A DNA stretch of 64,000 bases from Flectonema sp. DT1601 (lineage: Eukaryota; Euglenozoa; Diplonemea; Diplonemida; Diplonemidae), in the NCBI GenBank assembly GCA_964019425.1, contig OZ025809.1, positions 727,588 through 791,587 of the forward strand. Reading direction: 5' to 3'. The translations under genes and the position numbers were made by a program. Position 1 is the stretch's first letter. Each line of letters begins with the position of its first letter. Positions 56,769-64,000 of the stretch are shown here, in pieces. The notes beneath the pieces were generated by a model, which was not told where the DNA came from, ran no database searches, and saw only the letters and a program-made list of their open reading frames with translations.

Positions 56769-58772
56769 ATGACGAAGAAGAAGGCTGTAAAAAAGGCAGC
56801 AAAGAAAACTGGGAAGAAGTCTGTAAGCAGCAGCAGCAGCAGCAGTTCTACCAGTCACAAGGAAATGACTCCGAAACAAAAACCGAAAGCTACATCAGGT
56901 AGTCCACCCTCACCAAAGTCATCATTGAAGAAGGAAAAGAAGGCGAGAGGTAGTGATGATAATGAACCAGGTGAATATGACTTGAGGAAGGTACAATGGA
57001 ATCTGGTTGTTAATGCAGAGAAAATGATCAAAGACAAAGAGGCAGATCTGAAGAAAGCTAATGACAAGTTGAATGAGTGTGTAGCTAAAGATGATTTCAA
57101 ATCGAACGCATACAAGCATTGGAAAGAGCAAATAAAGAAACTGGAGGCTAGCATTAAGAGACTCGAAGGCCGAGAGGCAAGTTACCGTGAGAGTGCAAAC
57201 AAAGTTCAAGCGAAGATGTCAGCCAAGTCATACAAGCTATCTGCATCAATTCCTGGGGGTGTTAAGTTCGTTGGGCTGAGGCAGAAAATCTTCAAGTTGG
57301 CACAGGAATGCTTTGCTCACGACCACAAAATCTACTATGAAGAGGTCAAGGGCAAAGGGAAAAAAGCAAAATCACAAATCACTGCAGAAAGTCCCCTTAT
57401 CGTTGTGTTGTACTTTGAGTCCAAGGATAACGCATGCAGGATGGATAACGCAATCAGGGATGCAAGCGAGAAATATGATATTTCAGCTACTGTTCAGAGT
57501 ACGATTGTGGAAGAACCTGACCACACCTGCATTACGAGGGTCTTTAAAGGACACTACGATAACGAAACTCTTTCTCTATCACGGGATAATTGGGGTACCT
57601 CAGCCATCGAAATTCCTGATGAATCGCGATCAAAATCGTACACCACAATCCTTAATCAAGAACGTGTTGAAAATGAATCTATCATCGATCCAAAGTATTA
57701 TGGAATCCTCGATTGGAAGCCAATAGGCTGTCATATAAAGCCAAAAGCAGATTTCAAATCATTGAGGAATGATCCAAGCAATCTTCTAATTCTTGATGAA
57801 CATCTACACCGATCGTGGGATAACAATGAGCCTACTGTAACTTTTTACTTCCCCAATGAGAACAAGCTTTGGAAAGCAGGTCCCTACAATCCTGTGAAGC
57901 TTGGAGCAATCTTTCAATCTCCTCAGATGGCAACACATTACGCCCAGTATTTTCGATCTCCAACACAAGAAGGATGCACCTTGACATTTACCATCCAGCA
58001 CCAGAATCCAAAGGCATTGAAAACATATCTGGACTGGAGGCATGAGCAAAACAGCAAGAAGATGAGACTCAAACGTGAAGATGAAGATGAAGATGAAGAT
58101 GAAGATGAAGATGAAGATGAAGATGAAGATGAAGATGAAGATGAAGATGAAGATGAAGATGAAGATGAAGATGAAGATGAAGATGAAGATGAAGATGAAG
58201 ATGAAGATGAAGATGAAGATGAAGATGAAGATGAAGATGAAGATGAAGATGAAGATGAAGATGAAGATGAAGATGAAGATGAAGATGAAGATGAAGATGA
58301 AGATGAAGATGAAGATGAAGATGAAGATGAAGATGAAGATGAAGATGAAGATGAAGATGAAGATGAAGATGAAGATGAAGATGAAGATGAAGATGAAGAT
58401 GAAGATGAAGATGAAGATGAAGATGAAGATGAAGATGAAGATGAAGATGAAGATGAAGATGAAGATGAAGATGAAGATGAAGATGAAGATGAAGATGAAG
58501 ATGAAGATGAAGATGAAGATGAAGATGAAGATGAAGATGAAGATGAAGATGAAGATGAAGATGAAGATGAAGATGAAGATGAAGATGAAGATGAAGATGA
58601 AGATGAAGATGAAGATGAAGATGAAGATGAAGATGAAGATGAAGATGAAGATGAAGATGAAGATGAAGATGAAGATGAAGATGAAGATGAAGATGAAGAT
58701 GAAGATGAAGATGAAGATGAAGATGAAGATGAAGATGAAGATGAAGATGAAGATGAAGATGAAGATAAGTAA
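56769..58772 (+). CDS. HNH-like nuclease-motif protein with 115 Glu-Asp repeats
   Basis: 667 residues from MTKKKAVKKAAKKTGKK, the first ATG after the Polinton scrap. Residues 1-65 are Lys/Ser-rich (nuclear or nucleic-acid binding). About 75-145 is a charged coiled coil (AEKMIKDKEADLKKANDK). About 155-300 is an uncharacterised domain. Residues about 318-350 read GCHIKPKADF...DPSNLLILDEHLHRSWD, matching the His...Asn...His spacing of HNH_2-type nucleases (His in CHI, Asn in SNLL, His in LHR). A region to about 430 follows, then the Glu-Asp tail of 230 residues and one Lys. The upstream frame is open only because of the scrap. Whether it is a host gene or belonged to a mobile element is open. 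Confidence 0.7.
   Translation: MTKKKAVKKAAKKTGKKSVSSSSSSSSTSHKEMTPKQKPKATSGSPPSPKSSLKKEKKARGSDDNEPGEYDLRKVQWNLVVNAEKMIKDKEADLKKANDKLNECVAKDDFKSNAYKHWKEQIKKLEASIKRLEGREASYRESANKVQAKMSAKSYKLSASIPGGVKFVGLRQKIFKLAQECFAHDHKIYYEEVKGKGKKAKSQITAESPLIVVLYFESKDNACRMDNAIRDASEKYDISATVQSTIVEEPDHTCITRVFKGHYDNETLSLSRDNWGTSAIEIPDESRSKSYTTILNQERVENESIIDPKYYGILDWKPIGCHIKPKADFKSLRNDPSNLLILDEHLHRSWDNNEPTVTFYFPNENKLWKAGPYNPVKLGAIFQSPQMATHYAQYFRSPTQEGCTLTFTIQHQNPKALKTYLDWRHEQNSKKMRLKREDEDEDEDEDEDEDEDEDEDEDEDEDEDEDEDEDEDEDEDEDEDEDEDEDEDEDEDEDEDEDEDEDEDEDEDEDEDEDEDEDEDEDEDEDEDEDEDEDEDEDEDEDEDEDEDEDEDEDEDEDEDEDEDEDEDEDEDEDEDEDEDEDEDEDEDEDEDEDEDEDEDEDEDEDEDEDEDEDEDEDEDEDEDEDEDEDEDEDEDEDEDEDEDEDEDEDEDEDEDEDEDEDEDEDK
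58077..58766. repeat. Perfect GAAGAT hexanucleotide tract, 115 units
   Basis: 690 bp without a visible interruption. In the gene frame it encodes (Glu-Asp)115. Another plus frame reads Lys-Met and a minus frame Leu-His, which creates long spurious ORFs on both strands. The purity implies recent expansion; length is likely to vary between individuals. Confidence 0.97.
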
Positions 58773-59393
58773 GACTCAAATAGTAGACGAGCATTTCACC
58801 ATTCTTATTAGTGTTTAATTAGAGAACTTCCTGAGTCTGCCAAGTTGTCTAGTGTGCAAGCCATCTGTTATCTTTTGACATAGATACTTGTTTTGATTAC
58901 TGTAAGTTTCTTTTTTCCCGCAGTTGCACACTTGAATAATGATGTCACATTAATGTGGTAACTTAGGAAGTGGTTTAAGGATAATGTTGAGCAGTGTTCA
59001 AAGATGTCCTTGGTACGAAGTGTTGGAGGTTCAGTTATGATTGCAAGAAGACCTCATGTCTGCATATTTAAACTTGAACATTAGTTTTTAGCACAGGCTA
59101 TTTGTTCAAAATATGTTCAGAGTCAAGGAAGTGGTTTAAGGTTAAAGTTTAGATATTTAGAGGTGTTTAATGTGGTTTAGGCTATCTGGTTGAATATTGG
59201 CTGTGCATCCATACATTGTTGTTATTGTTAGTTTTTAGACAGGGAAAAAAATAATCTTAAATGTAAAGTCTATGAGTCGAAGACCTACGAAGTCTGATAG
59301 TCTTAAGGTGTGTTCCATCTCTGATAGTTCTTGCAAGTCGATCCCATCCTTGGAGAGCTTCTCCTTGAAGGCTTTGGATGACTCCACTACATG
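58773..59393. other. Intergenic or 3' UTR stretch after the HNH-like gene
   Basis: AT-moderate, no convincing ORF. A 63-codon minus frame (59,426-59,235) reads KEKLSKDGIDLQELSEMEHT and could be a decayed exon or chance. It ends where the second E right end begins. Confidence 0.4.
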
Positions 59394-59777
59394 GAGAATG
59401 AGCCCCTCAGTGATTAAACCCACCACACGCGATGCGCCGGTCCAAAGTCCGGAACCTCACCACAAGTGATGGTCAGGAAGGGTGATGGGTCACTGGGCAC
59501 AAGCGATGCCCATTTAGTTGTCAAAGTGACATGTATGGCAAACTGAACAGGTTTGACATCGCACAGCACACCAGCACCAACGGTACCATCTGGATATCAC
59601 TCACTTTTTTCACTAGAATTCACACATTTTCACACATTTTCACGGGATTTCACTAGCAGAAAACAGCAAAAAATTAAGTGAAAAATCGTGAAAAATCGTG
59701 AAAAATCGTGAAAATTTGTGAATTTTCGTGTAGCAAAGTAAAAAATCGTGAACACCTCCACCCTGCCGATCGCCTCA
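59394..59777 (+). mobile_element. Second element E copy, right end only
   Basis: From GAGAATGAGCCCCTCAGTG to CCCTGCCGATCGCCTCA, nearly identical to 55,602-56,020 but with fewer GTGAAAAATC units and a 4-bp difference (ACATGTATGG against ACATGACGTATGG). The left part is absent, so it is truncated or a solo end. It is followed by AATAATATG, similar to the TAATA target of the first copy. Confidence 0.8.
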
Positions 59778-59849
59778 AATAATATGTAGACAATATTATA
59801 TATAAGTGTACCGATATTTGCGGTCATTTGTTTTTGTTAGGTTAAATAA

Positions 59850-60372
59850 TTCGAACATGCTTCGATAACAGGAGAAGCACTGAAGGATGCCAAGATGAAC
59901 AAGAGAAACTTGGTAGTTGTATGGGTGGGCTTTGCAGATGCCTTTGGCTCTGTTAAACGCCAACTTATTTTTTTCGCGATGGAATACTTCGGAATTAGCA
60001 AGAGTGTGATTGATTTTTAAAGTTTTATTACTCAAAGCTGCGAGTGCAGATAAGAGTGAAAGGTGATCTCACAGAACCAGTGGACTTTGAATCAGGCGAG
60101 TCTTCCAGAGATGTGTTGTATCGTCGACCCTTTTTAATCTTGTCTTTCAGTGATTACTTGCAACGCTTGCCTGAATTAAGGAAGAAGCATATCACTTTTC
60201 TTTGAAGAACACAGAAGAGATTGATTTGCTACTTGCGGAATTTGCCGATGACTTGCAGATAACAACATCAACAAAGGCAGGTTCAAAAGTTTTAATAAAA
60301 CAGCTTTCACGTTTTTTATCATAAGTAAAGGAATGAGAGCAAAGCCACAGAAGTGTGTAGCTCAAAGCTTAC
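59850..60372 (+). pseudogene. Decayed RT fragment of the same LINE clade (third subfamily)
   Basis: Broken frames read NKRNLVVVWVGFADAFGSVK, FFAMEYFGISKSVIDF, FADDLQITTSTKAGSKVLIK and KGMRAKPQKCVAQS. They align with VWVDLADAFGSVK, FSLKYFGIHERIIGF, FADDLQLTTSSKAGAKLLIK and RGMKAKPQKCIAHS of the intact LINE. Several stops and frameshifts are present and motif A has Gly for the catalytic Asp. It is much older than the tandem copies and shows the clade has a long history here. Confidence 0.8.
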
Positions 60373-60532
60373 TGCGATGCATGCACTTCCTCACCCTTCT
60401 TCGCTTCCGCTGACTGGCGGTAAAGGCCAACATGTCAGATTACAAAGTACAGATAAAGGGTACGTACCTGTTTCTCAGCAAGTAGGTGCTAAATAATAAT
60501 AACTTAATGACGAAATTCGTTGCTTCGGTGCC
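60373..60532 (+). promoter_or_regulatory. Upstream region of the AAA+ gene
   Basis: 160 bp between the LINE remnant and the ATG. It holds no ORF. No TATA box or initiator I would stake a call on; the stretch AAATAATAATAACTTAATG lies about 45 bp before the start. Confidence 0.3.
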
Positions 60533-63470
60533 TTGACTTCACAACATTATTGTATACAGCTTTTTAAAATGAAAACGGCAGGCAACATAGTAGAATGGGT
60601 TACATCCTTTGTTAGGACACCACCTGACAGTTACTTGAGTAGGGTGGGACTAAGGATACTAGAAGCTTTGAAAACTGGGAGGTCACTGGATCACTTACCC
60701 ATGCCGATACCGACCCCTACACCTATAGTGATAGATACATGTAGGAAATTAAAGCTATCAGAAAAAGAAACACTGGCGGTAATCTGGGCAGTCTGTCATA
60801 ACACGGGTTCATATTTTGAAGCAGGCTTAAAAGGTTATGACAGGCGTTCTGATTGTAGCAACTTACAACATGCGGTGGGGATGTCTCCTACAGAAATATT
60901 GTACTTTCTCTCCCCTGAGCGACAGCACATTGAAGAAGGTCTTTTGGTAATAGTTGATGGGTACGATGAGACTGTAAAATCCCAGCTTCTTAAAATTCCA
61001 CGAGAAGTTCTTTCAGCCCTTTCTGATGTTCCACTAGGCCAAGCAGATTATCCTAAGATCATGGGAACAACATTGGCAGGTGTCCTTGAAGAACGCGGAT
61101 TGATTGTATCCCTAAATGGAAATCATCAAAGTTCTAACGCTGATCTAAAAGTATTGAACGAGAATGAAAGTGTTTCTGAATCTGAAAGCGCTAAATCTGA
61201 TGTTGTAGCTGAAATCAAGCAGCCTGAAGCAATAGATAGCGAATATATAGATGACCTGGACTATTTAGGCGACCTCTTTGATGTTGTAGCATCCAGAGCT
61301 AAACTCCACCACCTTGAGATGGATCCAGATGACAATCGGCTATATGAGAAACAGCGCACAGAAACCTCTATTCGTGAGTTAAAATCCATCGAAAAAACCT
61401 CTTTGAACAAGCTACAACTGCGTATGTCCCGAACATCGGAGGAAGTGAAGAGCAGCTTGCGTATCGAACAATTACGGAGGCTCCATAATTTTTCTGATTT
61501 TGAGGTTTGGGTGATTTTGACCTTAGTTGGGAGTTTGATCAGCGAGGAAGTCAAAAAAATTACGAAAAAATACCGCATAACCGACATAGGAACAATCTTG
61601 GGAATCCATCTGCCTGGGTCTCTCAGGGACCAGATGCAACACAGAAAGTCTTTTTACAAAAAGGGTCCCCTTATAAAATCAGGTATTATCAGGGTTAACG
61701 AACGATTCTCATCAGACCTAATGGAGTGTACGGTTGAAATTGACAAGCGGATGCTTGATTACGTGGTGGGTCTTGATACAGAATTTCAGGATTTGGCAGA
61801 TGGAACAAACCTGTACACACCACAAGTCAATATTGACCAAGTAGTACTTCCTGATTCCTTAAAATCTCTAATTGTTTCAACTATTGAAACCTCTGCAAGA
61901 GCTCGTCAATTCCAGGAGTCAATTAACCTGGGAGACCGAATTTCTTATGGTACTGGTCTAGTTATGATGTTCCACGGTCCTCCGGGAACAGGCAAAACCA
62001 TGACAGCAAACGCCCTTGCAAAGAAACTGGGGAAGAGAGTATTGCAGGTATGTCACACAACTCTACTTTGTTCTGTTTAACACTTTATTTTAGCATTGCG
62101 ATTAGAAGGTTTCAATTCCCTTACTTAAGTTTGTTATCACTTTAGAAGAAATTATCATCTGAGGAAGTACTACATAATAATAATATCGATAAACACAGGT
62201 GACACTGCCGCTTTTTTCGGAAACTGGTTCAGAGACTTTTGAAAAGGTTTTTCGCGAGGCGACGTTGCAAAATGCGCTGGTGTTCTTTGATGAGTGTGAC
62301 GTACTAATGGAATCACGTGACAAGAGTAAAGTAACTACAATGTTGTTGACTGACTTAGAGAGATTTGATGGAATGTTAATAATGGCTACCAACAGGCCAT
62401 TCACACTTGACCCAGCATTGCATCGAAGAATATCGTTGTCACTGGAATTCCCTCATCCGGATGCATCCTTGAGAAGGAAAATATGGCTCAATCACATTCC
62501 ACCACAGCTCGAAATCGACCCTGAAGTTGATTGGAACCAGCTGACAATAGATTACGAGCTTTCGGGAGGTTTTATTAAGAATGCATTACTTGGTGCTATT
62601 AACTTAGCACTGCAAGTTTCAGATCCTCCAATTATAACGAATACCATACTAAATAGAGCCTGTCAGCTTCAAGTCAACGGTCGTTTGCAGTCGATGTTGG
62701 GAAATACTACAAATCCAAAACCGTCAACGCTGTTGGTTCCTAGGCAGGGGCTTGATAATTTGATAGTGAAGAAACAGATTTTAGATACATTAAAAGAGAT
62801 AGTCCGCTTGGAAAAAGCGAAAGCGGTGATGAAAAGCAACTGGAATCTAGAAATTGAAAGCGGATCAGCGATACTCTTCATGGGTGATCGAGGAACAGGG
62901 AAAACTATGGCCGCGGAATGCATTGCATACGAACTCAGTCGAACGTTGAGAATTGTTACGGTGATGGAGATAATTAATTCATCTAGATATGCTCAGCGGG
63001 GAGACACAACCCACGGATTATTTAATGAGTGTCGTGATAATAATGTTGTATTGCTTATTGAGGGTGTTGAGTTACTTAAAGAAGACGCCTATTCGCACTT
63101 CGCGTCACATCTGTTTTTTCACGTAGAGCGCGCAGCGGGCATCGTTATCTTATCGTCTACCTCCAACACTCCACTGCGTGGGTTGGATATTCGTTATGAA
63201 GCTGCCTTCTCAAAGCCCGACACCGAAACCCGCCTTTCCTTGTGGAAGCACTTCGTACCTTCTAAAATGCCGATATCGTCGATGGTCGATTTTAACTCTC
63301 TTTCTCGTGATTATCAACTTACTGGTTCACAAATAAGAGCAGCACTTATGTGTGCTTCTGCTAATGCTGCTCTTCGAGACAGAGCAGTTTCTCTGCAAGA
63401 TCTCAAGGAAGCTTGCTCTGATGAAGTGGCTCGATCCAGAGACAATGGTCCGTCGTCTATCTATCAATAA
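60533..63470 (+). CDS. AAA+ ATPase with two AAA modules, two exons (928 residues)
   Basis: Exon 1 runs 60,533-62,047, exon 2 62,199-63,470. The intron of 151 bp begins GTATGT and ends ACACAG, phase 0, joining KRVLQ to VTLPLFSE. Residues 1-430 are a helical N-terminal region with an acidic linker (about 200-250). Module 1 has Walker A GPPGTGKT (about 482), Walker B ALVFFDECD (about 532), sensor-like MATNRPFTLDPALHRR and the helical lid ELSGGFIKNAL. Module 2 has Walker A GDRGTGKT (about 734) but a weakened Walker B (VVLLIEGVELL, lacking the usual DE) and SSTSNTPLRG. This suggests an active first and a mainly structural second ring, like other tandem AAA+ remodelers. The exact target is unknown. 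Second in-frame ATG at residue 13 is also possible. Confidence 0.85.
62048..62198 (+). other. Intron of the AAA+ gene
   Basis: 151 bp, GTATGT...ACACAG, AT-rich, interrupting between Walker A and Walker B of the first module. In-frame stops inside it and perfect phase-0 joining support splicing. Confidence 0.85.
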
Positions 63471-64000
63471 TCTTAAATATATATTGGTCAGGTGTCGCGG
63501 GATAGAAATTATTATTGACCTATCTTCCTTTATTCTAGCTCTTTTTCAAAGCTTTTTACGTTTTTTTGTTTGTGACCTCTACGCGACAACTGTTTGGCTG
63601 CGTGTAACATTTACTACTAACTTTTAATGTAGCATGCTTGCATATTTAATTATGTTGTTTGGAAGATTCTTCTGCCGAGGTTCGTGTAAACTTATTCATT
63701 TCTCATAGAGGGATGTCTTTTCGTTATCAATATTAGGCAACAGCTTGCTGCCATACCGAGACGATTTCTCATGTTTCGCTCATTTCCAATACCCTTCGTA
63801 ACAACAGCAACACTGCGGTGATTGTTTCAGTTGGACAGAAATGGAATGCCGAACCAAAATAAGCATCTTACATGGTAGTGCATTGTAAAGAGAGAATATT
63901 TCGCGGAATTCACCTCTTTACAATACATATTGGCAACCTTGATGAATACTTATATCATTCTATTGCATGTATCAGCCTTATCTAAATAATGAAATATGAC
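63471..64000. other. Region after the AAA+ gene
   Basis: Begins with AATAATCTTAAATATATA, which could include a poly-A signal for the gene. The rest has no repeat or ORF that I can support (the 91-codon plus frame overlaps the gene's end out of frame). It appears to be unique host sequence. Confidence 0.4.

Noticed and set aside
58069-58818. Long Leu-His (minus) and Lys-Met (plus) ORFs of about 240 codons
   Set aside because: Alternative frames of the perfect GAAGAT tract; only the Glu-Asp frame continues from an upstream domain-bearing protein.

Overview
This is eukaryotic, AT-rich, repeat-dominated DNA. The signs are GT-AG introns of 73 and 151 bp, non-LTR retrotransposons (LINEs), a hAT DNA transposon, TA-flanked MITEs and homopolymer runs everywhere. 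I cannot name the species. The element mix (restriction-like-endonuclease LINEs, hAT, a Polinton polymerase scrap) suits an invertebrate or unicellular relative. About 53 kb of the window is a stack of mobile elements; only the last few kb look like host genome.

Main theme: one LINE family with two N-terminal CCHC fingers, reverse transcriptase, a gag-like CCHC knuckle, a PD-(D/E)XK (restriction-like) endonuclease and an unusual C-terminal coiled coil. In my reading a full element is about 12.3 kb (21,673-33,945). It has a short 5' leader, a 5.1-kb ORF without an ATG start, a structured 3' UTR, then about 4.3 kb of hairpin-rich tandem repeats, and ends in a stem-loop and the terminus GAAATTC. 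Two full units and one 5'-truncated unit lie head to tail at 18,467-45,484. More pieces fill 360-16,274: a head-to-head pair of 5'-truncated copies (4,569-11,015), an interrupted minus-strand ORF (12,073-15,412) and the tail of a diverged subfamily (15,700-15,985).

Nesting: a minus-strand LINE remnant (15,986-16,274 and 47,807-48,366) was opened by a DNA transposon, here called X (16,724-47,803). X holds two tandem copies of a shorter LINE-related repeat, here called T (1.38 kb). The second T holds the 27-kb LINE array. A third T (48,367-53,434) was opened by a complete hAT element (48,515-52,593, 8-bp target duplication). Next, a different LINE reverse transcriptase fragment was opened by a 2.57-kb terminal-inverted-repeat element, here called E (53,451-56,020, duplication TAATA), with two unrecognised ORFs. 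A Polinton polymerase fragment follows.

Genes outside the stack: a 667-residue protein with an HNH-like nuclease motif ending in 115 Glu-Asp pairs (56,769-58,772), and a spliced two-module AAA+ ATPase (60,533-63,470). A second E end and a decayed LINE fragment lie between them.

The most interesting signals are the hairpin arrays, the paired (compensatory) substitutions in several hairpins, the terminal stem-loop shared by the LINE and T with both arms changed together, and the exact head-to-tail joins in both families.
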